Positions 35,010 to 43,408 are shown, numbered from the stretch's first letter. The stretch is DNA of 64,000 bases from JAVJSF01 sp040219555 (GCA_040219555.1 JAVJSF010000010.1:186001-250000); one strand, 5' to 3'. Numbers and translations: made by a program. Notes: generated by a model from the sequence alone, not told the origin.

Positions 35010-35042
35010 CCGGTCCGCCGGCGGACCCCGCCGGCGGACCGG
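35010..35042 (+). terminator. 15-bp GC hairpin ending the heat-shock run
   Basis: CCGGTCCGCCGGCGG pairs perfectly with its complement around the 3-base loop ACC, starting 18 bases after the clpB stop. There is no T-run. Its length and position make it the probable terminator of the dnaK-clpB transcript. Confidence 0.65.
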
Positions 35043-35049
35043 TGCGGTC

Positions 35050-35055
35050 TAACAT
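35050..35055 (+). promoter_or_regulatory. Putative -10 box for the small membrane protein/TlpA pair
   Basis: TAACAT lies just after the clpB terminator hairpin and about 50 bases before the next gene, which has its own ribosome binding site. No -35 box is evident. Confidence 0.35.
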
Positions 35056-35106
35056 CGAGGGCGGGCGCGGCAGCCTGCGCCTCCCGTGCGACGACCAGGA
35101 GGAACG

Positions 35107-35358
35107 ATGAGCGACGGCAGCCACACTCGGGGCCGCCCGGTGCGTCCGGCGGCGTACGCCGCCCTGGGGGCGGTGGCCTTCCTGGTGGCCCTGGCAGTGG
35201 TCGGCGCCGCGAGCGTCTCGCTGCAACTCGACGGCTGGGGCTGGCGCGCCCTCGGGGTGGCGCTGGCGGCCGGCTCCATCGGCCTGCTGGTGGTGGCCGT
35301 CCGCGCCCTGCTGCGCGGGCGCCTCCACCGCGGCGACGACCGGGGCGGGCGGGCTTGA
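35107..35358 (+). CDS. Small two-TM membrane protein, unknown function
   Basis: The 83-residue protein has a short basic N-terminus, two hydrophobic segments (about 15-37 and 45-66) and a charged C-terminal tail. ATG 35107 follows AGGAGG. It overlaps the TlpA-like gene by four bases (TTGA), so it may assist that membrane-anchored thioredoxin. No family was recognised. Confidence 0.75.
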   Translation: MSDGSHTRGRPVRPAAYAALGAVAFLVALAVVGAASVSLQLDGWGWRALGVALAAGSIGLLVVAVRALLRGRLHRGDDRGGRA

Positions 35359-35990
35359 GCGAGCGGCCCCCGGACCCGCCCCCCGCGGACGGCGCCGAGG
35401 CGCCGGAGCCGCCCCCACGGCGCGTGCCGTGGGGGCGGATCGTGATCTCGGTGGTGGTGCTGGCCGCCGCCGCGGCCATCGCCATCGGCCTGGCGCAGCG
35501 CGACTCGACGCCGCTGGCGGTGGCACCGGTGACCCCCATCGGGCAGCGCCCGCTGGCGGCCGACATCGAGCTCCCGGTATTCCAGGCCGGCGACGGCATC
35601 GGGCCCGAGGGGTCCACGCTCGCCCTGGCCGATCTGCGCGGACGGGTGGTCGTGGTGAACCTGTGGGCCTACTGGTGCGGGCCGTGCCGCGAGGAGGTGC
35701 CCGAGTTGCAGGATCTGGCCGACGCCTACGACCCCGGGCGCGTGCTGGTGCTGGGCCTGAACTCCGAGGACGTGGAGGGCGATGCCCGCCGCTTCCTGGC
35801 GGACTACCCCTTCGACTACCCCAGCGTGCGCGACCCCGGCAGCGACTCGGCGCGTGCGCTCGAGATCCTCGGCTATCCGAGCACGCTGATCATCGACACC
35901 CAGGGGCGCGTCGCCACCCGGTTCTCGGGCGCCATCGAGGACGAGCGCCAGCTGGTCCCCGCCGTCGACCAGGTGCTGGGCGAGGGGTAG
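35355..35990 (+). CDS. Membrane-anchored TlpA/ResA-like thioredoxin
   Basis: The 211-residue protein has a Pro-rich cytoplasmic start, one transmembrane anchor (about 25-45, IVISVVVLAAAAAIAIGLA) and an extracytoplasmic thioredoxin domain with WAYWCGPCREEVPEL (CGPC active site) and GYPSTLIIDTQG including the cis-Pro. Such proteins reduce disulfides outside the cell, for example in cytochrome c maturation; no ccm/res genes are near. The start is TTG 35355, overlapping the previous stop. Confidence 0.9.
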   Translation: MSERPPDPPPADGAEAPEPPPRRVPWGRIVISVVVLAAAAAIAIGLAQRDSTPLAVAPVTPIGQRPLAADIELPVFQAGDGIGPEGSTLALADLRGRVVVVNLWAYWCGPCREEVPELQDLADAYDPGRVLVLGLNSEDVEGDARRFLADYPFDYPSVRDPGSDSARALEILGYPSTLIIDTQGRVATRFSGAIEDERQLVPAVDQVLGEG

Positions 35991-36000
35991 CCGGCCGGCT

Positions 36001-36510
36001 TCAGGGGCCGCTGCGGCCCGCCGCCTGCCCGACGCCGGCCAGCACGCATCCCGCCGCGGCCAGCGCCGCCGCGTAGAGGCCGATCTGGCGCGACAGGAGA
36101 TCGGCCGGGTCGGGTAGGACCACCAAGCGGAATGCCACCAGGGCGGCCGCGAGCACGGCGAGCCCCGCCACCGCGAAGCCGAGGGCCGTGCGTCTGCCCG
36201 CCGTCAGCGCCGGGTGGCCCGACCCCAGGACCGGCACCGCCGAGCCCACCGCCACCAGCCCGCCGCAGATCGCCGCGAGGCGGGCGAAGACGGTGGCATC
36301 CCATCCGCTGGCGCTCACGGCCTGGAAGGGCGGTGCGATGTCGGCGGCGTACCACGGCAGGAACGCGGCGGCGATCAGCAGCACGCCGGAGGCCACTCCC
36401 ACGAAATGGGGCAGCAGCGCAGGCCGCGGTCGCCGCGTGCGGCCGGCGCGTGCGGGCCCGCGCTGCGAGGGGCGGGAGCCGGGGCGGGATTCGGGGGCGG
36501 TGCCTGCCAT
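36001..36510 (-). CDS. Four-TM membrane protein, unknown function
   Basis: The 169-residue product has a basic Arg/Pro-rich N-terminal tail of about 30 residues and four hydrophobic segments. The first extracellular loop contains FLPWYAADIAPPFQAVSASGWDA, a pattern seen in small actinobacterial membrane proteins of unknown role. ATG 36510 has TATCCT eight bases upstream and no ribosome binding site. It converges on the TlpA-like gene with a ten-base gap. Confidence 0.75.
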   Translation of the reverse strand: MAGTAPESRPGSRPSQRGPARAGRTRRPRPALLPHFVGVASGVLLIAAAFLPWYAADIAPPFQAVSASGWDATVFARLAAICGGLVAVGSAVPVLGSGHPALTAGRRTALGFAVAGLAVLAAALVAFRLVVLPDPADLLSRQIGLYAAALAAAGCVLAGVGQAAGRSGP

Positions 36511-36518
36511 GCCGGCGG

Positions 36519-36524
36519 AGGATA
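36519..36524 (-). promoter_or_regulatory. Putative -10 box of the four-TM protein gene
   Basis: TATCCT on the minus strand ends eight bases before ATG 36510, matching the leaderless pattern. Confidence 0.45.
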
Positions 36525-36618
36525 CGCACCCGGGCCGCGGGACTGGACGGACGGGGGGTTGTCGGCGGGGCCCGGCAGCCCGACACTTGCGCCATCGGAT
36601 TCCTATCGGGGAGGGGAT

Positions 36619-37356
36619 GTGGCGACATCAATGGGCAGGGCGGTGGCCGGCGGGGCGGTGGGGGCCCTGGTGGCGGTCGGGGCAGTGCTGGCCGGCACCG
36701 CCGCGGCCGCCCCCGCGTCGGTGGACGCGCCGTCGATCGCGGGCAAGGTCCGCTTCAACTCCACCGTGCTCTGCCGGCCGGGGAACTGGAGCGGCGATCC
36801 GGCATCGTTCTCGTACCGCTGGCTCCTGGGGGGCGGCCCGCTGTTCGTGGGGCGCAACCGCGAGGAGGCCACCGGTCCGAGGCTCCGCCTCAACGAGCCC
36901 GGGGTGATGAACGGCAACCGGCTCTCGTGCGAGGTCACGGCCACCGACGCGGCCGGCGCCTCCACCACCGCCCGCAGCGCGGACAAGGAGATCGCGAAGG
37001 CACCCGTGGTCGTGCGCCTGACCAAGGTGACCAGCCTCCGGAAGGGGCGCGTGCGCATCCAGGGCATCGTCCGCCCGCTGGCCGCGCTGCGGCCCGCGAG
37101 CCCGGACAACCTCGTCGTCGTGCGCCGTCAGATCCGCCGCAACACCTTCGAGCAGCTGAGCCTGCCCGCACGGGTGAACGCGAAGGGCCGCTTCTCGGTG
37201 CTGGCCAGCACCTCCGCCGCCGGCCGGCGGGTGATCCTGGTCGACTTCAGCGTGGCCGGCAACCGCAGCAGCCTGTGGTCCGACGCGCAGGTGAAGCGCC
37301 GGGTGCTGTTCACGCGCGGCGGCCGCGGCCCGTTCACCGTCCGGGTGGGTACCTGA
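36619..37356 (+). CDS. Secreted Ig-like-fold protein, unknown function
   Basis: The 245-residue protein has a signal peptide ending near TAAAAPAS and no anchor, so it is probably exported. The first half resembles bacterial Ig-like repeats of the kind found next to thrombospondin-like domains: a Cys pair (VLCRPGNWSG ... LSCEVTATDAAG) brackets YRWLLGG and a final strand. The second half is another beta domain (VRIQGIVRPL ... GRFSVLAST). GTG 36619 follows GGGGAGG; ATG 36631 is the alternative. No catalytic motif is seen; adhesion or wall association is plausible. Confidence 0.75.
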   Translation: MATSMGRAVAGGAVGALVAVGAVLAGTAAAAPASVDAPSIAGKVRFNSTVLCRPGNWSGDPASFSYRWLLGGGPLFVGRNREEATGPRLRLNEPGVMNGNRLSCEVTATDAAGASTTARSADKEIAKAPVVVRLTKVTSLRKGRVRIQGIVRPLAALRPASPDNLVVVRRQIRRNTFEQLSLPARVNAKGRFSVLASTSAAGRRVILVDFSVAGNRSSLWSDAQVKRRVLFTRGGRGPFTVRVGT

Positions 37357-37399
37357 GCAGCCGGACCCTCGGGCCCCGGGATCGGCGCGCGACCGCTGG

Positions 37400-37405
37400 T
37401 AGGGT
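37400..37405 (+). promoter_or_regulatory. Putative -10 box of the sulfotransferase gene
   Basis: TAGGGT ends nine bases before ATG 37415 with no ribosome binding site between, a clear leaderless arrangement. Confidence 0.5.
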
Positions 37406-37414
37406 CCCGCGCCG

Positions 37415-38356
37415 ATGCCCCGCCGTCCGAACTTCTTCATCCTCGGCGCGCCCAAGTGCGGCACGACGGCCCTCTCGGAGTATCTGCGCCGCCACCCGCA
37501 GGTCTTCATGTCGAGCCCGAAGGAGCCGCACTACTTCTGCGACGACTTCGACTACTACTACGCGCCGGGACGGCGCTCGCTGGACCACTACCTGCACCTG
37601 TACGACGGGGCCGGCCCCGAGCACCTGGCGGTGGGTGAGGCCTCGGTCTGGTACCTCTACTCGCAGACCGCCGCCGCCAACATCGCCGCGTTCGACCCCG
37701 GTGCACGTGCGATCGTGATGCTGCGCAACCCGGTGGAGATGGTGCCCTCGCTGCACTCGCAGCTGCTCTACACCGTGGACGAGGACGAGCGCGACCCGGC
37801 CCGCGCCTGGGCGCTGCAGGAGGCCCGCGCCCGCGGGGACCGCCTGCCCGCGGGCGTGCGCGTGCCGGCCTTCCTGCAGTACGGGCCCGCGGCCTCCTAT
37901 GCGGCCCAGATCGAGCGGGTGATGGCTGTCTTCCCGCCCGAGCGGCTGCTGGTGATCCTGTTCGACGACTTCCGCGCCGACACCGCCGGCACCTACCGCC
38001 GCACGCTCGAGTTCCTCGGCGTCCCCGACGACGGGCGCACCGACTTCCCGCGCATCAACCCCAACACCGTCCACCGCGCGCCGGCGGTGGCCCGGCTCAC
38101 CCAGCGCCCACCGCGCATCGCGCTGGCGGCGGCCCGTGCGCTCAAGCGCCTCACCCGCCGCGAGCGACTCGGCGTGCTGCAGCGCGTGCGTACGCGCAAC
38201 CGGGTGGAGGCCGAGCGGACCGCCGTCGACCCGGAGTTCCGCGCGAGCCTGGCGCGGTACTTCCACGACGACGTGCTCCGGCTGTCGGCGCTCTTGGGGC
38301 GCGACCTCACCGACTGGACCGCGGAGCGCGGTGGTACGCTCGACGCGGACCTGTGA
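37415..38356 (+). CDS. PAPS-dependent sulfotransferase family protein
   Basis: The 313-residue protein has the PAPS 5'-phosphosulfate loop GAPKCGTTALSEYL near the start and a 3'-phosphate-binding region VMLRNPVEMVPSLHSQ around residue 108, plus LLVILFDDFRADTAG, typical of the Sulfotransfer family acting on carbohydrates or lipids. It transfers sulfate from PAPS to an unknown acceptor. ATP sulfurylase, which supplies APS, is encoded at 48757. A GYD-domain gene follows by 25 bases. Confidence 0.9.
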   Translation: MPRRPNFFILGAPKCGTTALSEYLRRHPQVFMSSPKEPHYFCDDFDYYYAPGRRSLDHYLHLYDGAGPEHLAVGEASVWYLYSQTAAANIAAFDPGARAIVMLRNPVEMVPSLHSQLLYTVDEDERDPARAWALQEARARGDRLPAGVRVPAFLQYGPAASYAAQIERVMAVFPPERLLVILFDDFRADTAGTYRRTLEFLGVPDDGRTDFPRINPNTVHRAPAVARLTQRPPRIALAAARALKRLTRRERLGVLQRVRTRNRVEAERTAVDPEFRASLARYFHDDVLRLSALLGRDLTDWTAERGGTLDADL

Positions 38357-38381
38357 CGCGACGACCTTGGAGTCCGTGGTA

Positions 38382-38666
38382 GTGGGCACCTACATCCTCC
38401 TCAGCACCCTGAGCCCGCATGGGGTGGGAACCATCAAGGCGAACCCCGATCGCATCAAGGAGGTCAACTCCGAGATCGAGCAGATGGGCGCCCGAGTGGT
38501 CGCCCAGTGGGCCGTGCTGGGCCCCTACGACTTCGTCAACATCGTCGAGGCCCCGGACGAGAAGGTGATCGCCCGCGTGTCGGTGGAGCTGGCGGCGCGC
38601 GGCACGCTGCACATACAGACGCTCACGGCGATCCCGGTGGACGAGTTCCTCAGCCTGATGAAGTGA
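38382..38666 (+). CDS. GYD domain-containing protein
   Basis: The 94-residue protein matches the GYD family: first strand TYILLSTLSPHG, the central Gly-Pro-Tyr-Asp (LGPYDFVNIVEAPDE) and LQTLTAIPVDEF. The family is ferredoxin-like and of unknown function. GTG 38382 is preferred because GGAG lies nine bases upstream and it starts the family sequence; GTG 38376 is possible. It overlaps the MBL-fold gene by four bases. Confidence 0.85.
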   Translation: MGTYILLSTLSPHGVGTIKANPDRIKEVNSEIEQMGARVVAQWAVLGPYDFVNIVEAPDEKVIARVSVELAARGTLHIQTLTAIPVDEFLSLMK

Positions 38667-39373
38667 GCGGGGCCGGGGTGAGCCGCTGGGACGTGCGGGT
38701 GCTGATGCCCGCCCACCGCATCGTGCTGGCGGTCAGCGACGGGGACGTGTTCCAGGTGGCCGGCGCCGGCTCGGCTCCCGCCTTCCGCGGTTACCGGCGG
38801 CTGGATCTGCCGGGCGTGGTGCACGGGATGATCGCCATCCCCAACACGGTCCTGCTGACCGGGCCCGAGCCGGTGGTGATCGACCCCGGCTATGCCACCC
38901 AGGGGGACATGCTGGTGCAGGCGCTGGCCGTGCACGATCTGGCGCCCGAGGATGTGCGCACCGTGCTGATGACCCACCTGCACTCGGACCACGTCACCGC
39001 GCTGCCCCAGCTGGGCGAGGTGGACCTCCACGTGCACGAGCGCGAGCTGGACGAGCCCCACGCGCGGACCGGGCGTGGCTTCCGCGACGCCGCCCGGGTG
39101 CACCCGTTCGAAGGGGCCGCCGGCGAGGTGCTCCCCGGCGTCCGGTTCATCCACACCCCCGGCCACACCGACGGCCACGTGGCCTTCCTCGTGGACGGCC
39201 ACGACGGGACGGTGGCGGTGGTGGGCGACACCCTCGGCCCCGACCCCGCCTGGTACCGCGAGCGCCGGGTGCCCGAGGCCCTGCCCCGCGGCGGCGAGCA
39301 CCTGGCCGCGTTCGAGGCCATCGCCGCCGAGTGGCCCACGCGCATCATCCCGGGGCACTACCCCCCGTTCTGA
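38663..39373 (+). CDS. MBL-fold metallohydrolase
   Basis: The 236-residue enzyme has a metallo-beta-lactamase fold with the metal motif THLHSDHVTALP, the second His in HTPGHTDGH, the Asp in VVGDTLGP and the last His in PGHYPPF, so a full dinuclear site is present. The substrate is unknown; glyoxalase-like or lactonase-like roles are common. GTG 38663 overlaps the GYD gene stop; GTG 38678 also begins a plausible protein. GYD and this gene are coupled. Confidence 0.87.
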   Translation: MSGAGVSRWDVRVLMPAHRIVLAVSDGDVFQVAGAGSAPAFRGYRRLDLPGVVHGMIAIPNTVLLTGPEPVVIDPGYATQGDMLVQALAVHDLAPEDVRTVLMTHLHSDHVTALPQLGEVDLHVHERELDEPHARTGRGFRDAARVHPFEGAAGEVLPGVRFIHTPGHTDGHVAFLVDGHDGTVAVVGDTLGPDPAWYRERRVPEALPRGGEHLAAFEAIAAEWPTRIIPGHYPPF

Positions 39374-39418
39374 GCGAACCCGCGGGCCGGTGTGGCAGGG
39401 ATCGGCCGGGGCGGTGGG

Positions 39419-39424
39419 TAGGGT
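39419..39424 (+). promoter_or_regulatory. Putative -10 box upstream of a four-TM protein gene
   Basis: TAGGGT lies 57 bases before GTG 39482, leaving a leader that carries an AGGAG ribosome binding site. Confidence 0.35.
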
Positions 39425-39481
39425 AAGGCGACACCCGTCCTCATCCGCGGCGTGCCCGCCGCCCCATCCCAGGAGTCGCCC

Positions 39482-39868
39482 GTGAACACCGGAAGCCTCA
39501 CCCGCGAGCACAAGCTGTTCATCGGGGCCGGCGCCAGCGCCGTCTTCGTCATCGCGATGTTCATCGATTGGTTCGGTGAAGGGAACTTCGGCATCAACGG
39601 CATGGACGTCCTGCCCTCGGGCTGGATCTTCCTGCTGTTCGGCATCGGAGCCGCGCTGCTGTTCGTCGCCGAGGCGCTGAACTTCGAGCTGCCGATCCCC
39701 GTCAACCCGGTGCTCGTCGCCACCTACCTGGCCTCGGTCCTCTCGATCATGATGATCGCGATGCTGCTCGAGGGCGGCGACGGCCGCAAGTTCGGCTTCT
39801 ACCTCGCCCTTCTGGGCGCCATCGTCGCCCTGGTGGCGGGGGTCATCGCCACCCGCCACCGCCGCTGA
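39482..39868 (+). CDS. Four-TM membrane protein, unknown function
   Basis: The 128-residue protein has four hydrophobic segments (about 12-30, 43-62, 70-90, 100-120). The loops contain DWFGEGNFGINGMDVLPSGW, similar in layout to small DUF-type membrane proteins with an extracytoplasmic first loop. GTG 39482 follows AGGAG. Function is unknown. Confidence 0.8.
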   Translation: MNTGSLTREHKLFIGAGASAVFVIAMFIDWFGEGNFGINGMDVLPSGWIFLLFGIGAALLFVAEALNFELPIPVNPVLVATYLASVLSIMMIAMLLEGGDGRKFGFYLALLGAIVALVAGVIATRHRR

Positions 39869-39929
39869 TCCACACGAGCCCGCCCCGGCGCGATGCGCGC
39901 CGTCTTGTCGCCGGGAGGGCTCTGCGGGC

Positions 39930-39935
39930 TACAGT
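39930..39935 (+). promoter_or_regulatory. Putative -10 box of the following short gene
   Basis: TACAGT lies 32 bases before ATG 39968, with a purine-rich GAGGGAG in the short leader. No convincing -35 box. Confidence 0.4.
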
Positions 39936-39967
39936 CCCACTACGACCCGCGAACCGAGGGAGTGCCC

Positions 39968-40219
39968 ATGGGGTTCACCGACAAGCTGAAGGACACGGTC
40001 CAGAAGGGCAAGGACGCCGCCCAGAAGGCCGTCGACGAGGGGCGCGAGAAGGCCTCTGAGCTCAGCATGAAGAGGAAGTTCAACTCTTCTGCGGAGGAGC
40101 TGGGCATCCTGATCTTCCGCCATCGGGAGGGCGAGACCGGGCTGGACGCAGACATCGAGCGCGTGCTCGGTGAGATGCGCGAGACCGCCAAAGAGCTGGA
40201 CGCGCTCGACCCGGACTGA
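39968..40219 (+). CDS. Small amphipathic-helix protein, unknown function
   Basis: The 83-residue protein begins with a Lys-rich amphipathic helix (FTDKLKDTVQKGKDAAQKAVDEGREKA) recalling stress-related CsbD/late-embryogenesis-type helices, then a helical domain ending in an acidic tail. There is no Cys or membrane segment. The function is unknown; similar actinobacterial proteins are annotated hypothetical. A long hairpin follows. Confidence 0.75.
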   Translation: MGFTDKLKDTVQKGKDAAQKAVDEGREKASELSMKRKFNSSAEELGILIFRHREGETGLDADIERVLGEMRETAKELDALDPD

Positions 40220-40247
40220 CCTCCGGCCGAGCGCCGACGCGGGTCCT

Positions 40248-40283
40248 CCGGGCCGGCGTCCCCGACCGGGGGCGCCGGCCCGG
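40248..40283. terminator. Long GC hairpin between convergent genes
   Basis: A 16-bp stem with one G-T wobble and loop GACC lies between the stops of two convergent genes. The core arms are GGGCCGGCGTCCCC and GGGGGCGCCGGCCC. It is symmetrical enough to end transcription from both sides; there is no T-run. Confidence 0.6.
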
Positions 40284-40308
40284 TCTCGTCCCGGCCTCTA
40301 CGTGGCGG

Positions 40309-42162
40309 TCACGGCCCCCTCCGCGCGGGCGGCGGCGCCAGGCGCACCTCGCGCACCAGGCCGCTGCGGCCGAGCGGGCTGACGGCGATGACCTCGACGC
40401 TGTAGGTGCCCTCGGCGGGCCGGCCGGCGATGCGCCGGTTCCAGCCCAGGATCGTGCGCCCGGCGCGCTGGGCGCGTCCACGGGCCAGCACGGCCGCGGG
40501 CCGCCCGTCGCCGTCGCGCACCACCACGGTCACACGCGCGGGCCGCAGCAGCGTGAAGCCCACCGCCAGGCGCTGGCGCTGGCGGCGGGTGCTGGCGCGG
40601 GTCCCCAGCGAGGCGAGGGTGCGGTCGATGATGAAGCGCCGGGTCTGCACCTGCTCGCCCGATCCGTCGCCGGGGATCTGGCGGGCGGTGAGGGTGTAGA
40701 TGCCGTCGGGGAGGCGACGCGACCGGGGGTCGATGCCGATGGTGGCCGACGATCCGTCCAGCGTGCCGCGCCACAGGGTGCGCCGCGGTGACCCGCTGCG
40801 CCGCTCGAGGGTGACCGACACCGGGCCGGCCAGCGGCGAGCGCACGGCCGTGGTGGCGCTGTCGTCCACCCCGTCGCCGTTGGGCGAGAGCCGCCGCGGG
40901 ATCTCGTCGACCATGAGGCCGCGATAGGTCAGCAGCAGCGCGTTGGCCAGGCTGCGCGGGGAGGAGCCCCAGTCCACCAGGTGCCGCCCGCCGATCGCCG
41001 CCTGCGCGCTGCCGCCGGCGTCCATCGCCACCGCCACGCGCGCACCGAGGCGCTCCATCAGCTCGGCCTGCTCGGCGGCGGTGACGCCCGGGCTGCCCTG
41101 CGCCGGCCCCTCGGCGACCACCAGCAGCAGGAAGCCCGCGGCGTTCTGGCCGACCGCCGTGCGCGCCGTCCGCTGCCCGGTCTGGGCACTCGAGAGCCCC
41201 TCGCCGGCGTCGGTGACCGCCACCCCGTCGCGCACCAGCAGGGGGCCGCCGCCGACCGCGCTGACCAGCTCGGCCGGCGTGGGGAGGCCGTCGACCGCGT
41301 CCACCAGCCCGGGGGTGATGGTCACGCGCAGCCCCGGCTGCAGGTCGCGCGCCAGCACGGCCCCGCCGGCGCCGACGCCGGTCAGCACGACGTGGCCGCG
41401 CCCGATGGTGGTGCCACCCCTCCCGGTCCCCACGACCGCGCCCGAGATGGGGACGCCGGGCTGCAGCGGGACGTCCTGGTCCAGGCGCACGCGCACCTCG
41501 CGGATGCCCTCTCCCGTGGGCGTCGTGACCCGCCCGTACGCGGTGGTGTAGAGGATGGCCTCGGAGTCGCGCTGGGCGGGCCGGTTGATGCCCTGGAAGG
41601 TGCGCTCGCTGAAGCGGCGCACGCCCCGCGGGTCAGCGCCCCGGTAGCGCCCGCGCAGGGCCAGCCTCGCGGCATCCAGCAGGCCGTCGGAGCGGATGAG
41701 CAGCGCCGACCGGCTGGCCTCCGGCTCACTGATGAGCTCGCTGCCGATCAGCAGCACGCCGCTCGGGTTGCCGCTGGTGAAGTTGAAGAAGTCTCCGTTG
41801 ACGCCGGCCACGGCGCCCGCCACGTCGGCCCGGTCGGCGAGTGCCCCGGTCAGGGGACCGCGCCGGCTGGGCCCGCCCCCGGGCTGGGCCGCGCTGAGGC
41901 CCACCCGCCCGGTGGGGCGGCCCCGCATCAGGTGGAGCACCTGGCCCCCGCGCAGCACCAGCCGCTCGTGGGTGATCCCCGGGGCGATGGTGGTCACGCG
42001 CGGGGTGGGGCCGGTGGGGAGCGCCGAGACGGCCGCTCCCGCCGGTCCGGTGCCGGCCGTTCCCGCCGCGGTTGCGGCGGCCACGAGGGCGGCGAGGGTC
42101 AGGACGGAGTGGCGACGGGTCACGACCGCGAAGGAAAGCACGGTCCGGGTTACAGGGACCAT
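40309..42162 (-). CDS. Secreted phosphodiester glycosidase-domain protein
   Basis: The 617-residue protein has an N-terminal export signal (hydrophobic run LTLAALVAAATAAGTAG) and an NAGPA-like phosphodiester glycosidase domain (about 100-400; GVNGDFFNF and VAMDAGGSAQ are the usual active-site stretches). A C-terminal FlgD/Ig-like region (from about 410) starts at RRLSPNGDGVDD. Such proteins act on sugar phosphodiesters of surface polymers. ATG 42162 follows TAGGAGGA. It diverges from the histidine kinase with 26 bases between starts. Confidence 0.88.
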   Translation of the reverse strand: MVPVTRTVLSFAVVTRRHSVLTLAALVAAATAAGTAGTGPAGAAVSALPTGPTPRVTTIAPGITHERLVLRGGQVLHLMRGRPTGRVGLSAAQPGGGPSRRGPLTGALADRADVAGAVAGVNGDFFNFTSGNPSGVLLIGSELISEPEASRSALLIRSDGLLDAARLALRGRYRGADPRGVRRFSERTFQGINRPAQRDSEAILYTTAYGRVTTPTGEGIREVRVRLDQDVPLQPGVPISGAVVGTGRGGTTIGRGHVVLTGVGAGGAVLARDLQPGLRVTITPGLVDAVDGLPTPAELVSAVGGGPLLVRDGVAVTDAGEGLSSAQTGQRTARTAVGQNAAGFLLLVVAEGPAQGSPGVTAAEQAELMERLGARVAVAMDAGGSAQAAIGGRHLVDWGSSPRSLANALLLTYRGLMVDEIPRRLSPNGDGVDDSATTAVRSPLAGPVSVTLERRSGSPRRTLWRGTLDGSSATIGIDPRSRRLPDGIYTLTARQIPGDGSGEQVQTRRFIIDRTLASLGTRASTRRQRQRLAVGFTLLRPARVTVVVRDGDGRPAAVLARGRAQRAGRTILGWNRRIAGRPAEGTYSVEVIAVSPLGRSGLVREVRLAPPPARRGP

Positions 42163-42176
42163 GCCCCGGTTCCTCC

Positions 42177-42182
42177 TACACT
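42177..42182 (+). promoter_or_regulatory. Putative -10 box of the histidine kinase gene
   Basis: TACACT ends six bases before GTG 42189. It overlaps the ribosome binding site of the divergent glycosidase gene, so the two promoters and leaders interleave. Confidence 0.45.
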
Positions 42183-42188
42183 TGGCGT

Positions 42189-43394
42189 GTGACCGCCGTC
42201 CTGTGGAGCCTCGTCGCCGGCCTCGCCGCCGTCGCGGGGCTGGCCCTCCTGCGCCTGCGCGGGTCCGCGGCGCACCGCGACGCCGCGGAGGCGGGGCTCG
42301 CCCAGGCCGAGCGGCGCTGCGCCGAGGCCGAGTCGCGGCGCCGCGCCGTACTGGACGCCCTCCCGACGGTGGCGCTGCGCGTGGCCGCCAACGGGCGCAT
42401 CGTGGAGGTCAGCAGGCGCGCCGGCGAGCGCTTCGCCTTCCTGGTGCCCGGGATGAGCGTGCTTGAGGCGTTCAGCGAGCACGTGCTGGCGGGCAGCGTG
42501 GAGACGGCCCTGGCGCGGCTGGAGGCGCAGCACCGTGAGGTGCGCCTGTTCGCCGACGGCCGGCGCACCTACCGCGTGGCCGTGGCCCCCTATGTGGTGG
42601 GCGACACGCGCGAGGCGCTGGTGGTTCTGACCGACGTCAGCGAGGCCGTGGCCTATCAGGAGTTGCGCTCCCAGTTCGTGGCCAACGTGTCGCACGAGTT
42701 GCGCACCCCGCTCACCGGGCTGCGCGGCCTGCTGGAGGCCCTGGACGACCCGGCGATGGACGACACCACGCGCGGCGACTTCGTGGGCCGCGCCATCGCC
42801 GAGACCCAGCGCCTCGAGGCGCTGATCGCCGACATCCTGTTCCTGTCCGAGCTGGAGGCCACCGACGGGCTCCCCATCGCGGGGGCCGCCGACATGGCCG
42901 CCGCGCTGCGCGAGGTGGCCGGCGACCTGGTGGAGCTGGCCGAGAGCCAGGCGGTGGACGTGAAGGTGGACGCGCCGCCGGACGCGGTGCCGTGCCCGCT
43001 CACCGAGCGCATGGCGGCCACGGTCGCGCGCAACCTGCTGGAGAACGCCGTGAAGTACGCGGGTCCGGGGGCCGTGGCCCGGGCGCGCCTGTGGGTGGAG
43101 GGCGAGGAGTTGCACCTGGAGGTGTCCGACGACGGGGCCGGCATCCCCGAGCGCCACCTGCCGCACATCTTCGAGCGCTTCTACCGGGCCGACCCGTCGC
43201 GATCGAAGCGCCTGGGCGGCACGGGCCTCGGCCTGTCGATCGTCAAGCACATCGCCGAGCGCTTCGGCGGCCGGGCCGAGGCCACCTCGCGCATGGGCTT
43301 CGGCACCACCGTGCGCGTGGTGCTCCCCCGGGCGGGCGCCCCCGGCGCGCCCGGGACCCCGCCCGTCCCGGGCGCATCCGGGCCCACCTGCTAG
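42189..43394 (+). CDS. Sensor histidine kinase, PhoR-like, without adjacent response regulator
   Basis: The 401-residue protein has one N-terminal hydrophobic segment, a PAS-like domain (about 48-150), the HisKA box with phospho-acceptor His in VSHELRTPLTGL (about 168) and a HATPase domain with N (LLENAVKYA), DDGAGIPE and GGTGLGLSIV boxes. It should autophosphorylate. No response-regulator gene flanks it, so its partner lies elsewhere. Its TAG stop forms the start of the next gene's -10 box. Confidence 0.92.
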   Translation: MTAVLWSLVAGLAAVAGLALLRLRGSAAHRDAAEAGLAQAERRCAEAESRRRAVLDALPTVALRVAANGRIVEVSRRAGERFAFLVPGMSVLEAFSEHVLAGSVETALARLEAQHREVRLFADGRRTYRVAVAPYVVGDTREALVVLTDVSEAVAYQELRSQFVANVSHELRTPLTGLRGLLEALDDPAMDDTTRGDFVGRAIAETQRLEALIADILFLSELEATDGLPIAGAADMAAALREVAGDLVELAESQAVDVKVDAPPDAVPCPLTERMAATVARNLLENAVKYAGPGAVARARLWVEGEELHLEVSDDGAGIPERHLPHIFERFYRADPSRSKRLGGTGLGLSIVKHIAERFGGRAEATSRMGFGTTVRVVLPRAGAPGAPGTPPVPGASGPTC

Positions 43395-43397
43395 CGT
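43392..43397 (+). promoter_or_regulatory. Putative -10 box of the sugar aminotransferase gene
   Basis: TAGCGT begins with the kinase stop codon and ends 11 bases before ATG 43409. No ribosome binding site follows. Confidence 0.35.
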
Positions 43398-43408
43398 CCC
43401 GGCCCGCT

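Noticed and set aside
32047..35526. Very long open frame on the minus strand opposite clpB
   Set aside because: It lies antisense to a clear ClpB protein and codes for low-complexity, His/Gln/Arg-rich residues, as expected for the complement of a very GC-rich gene.
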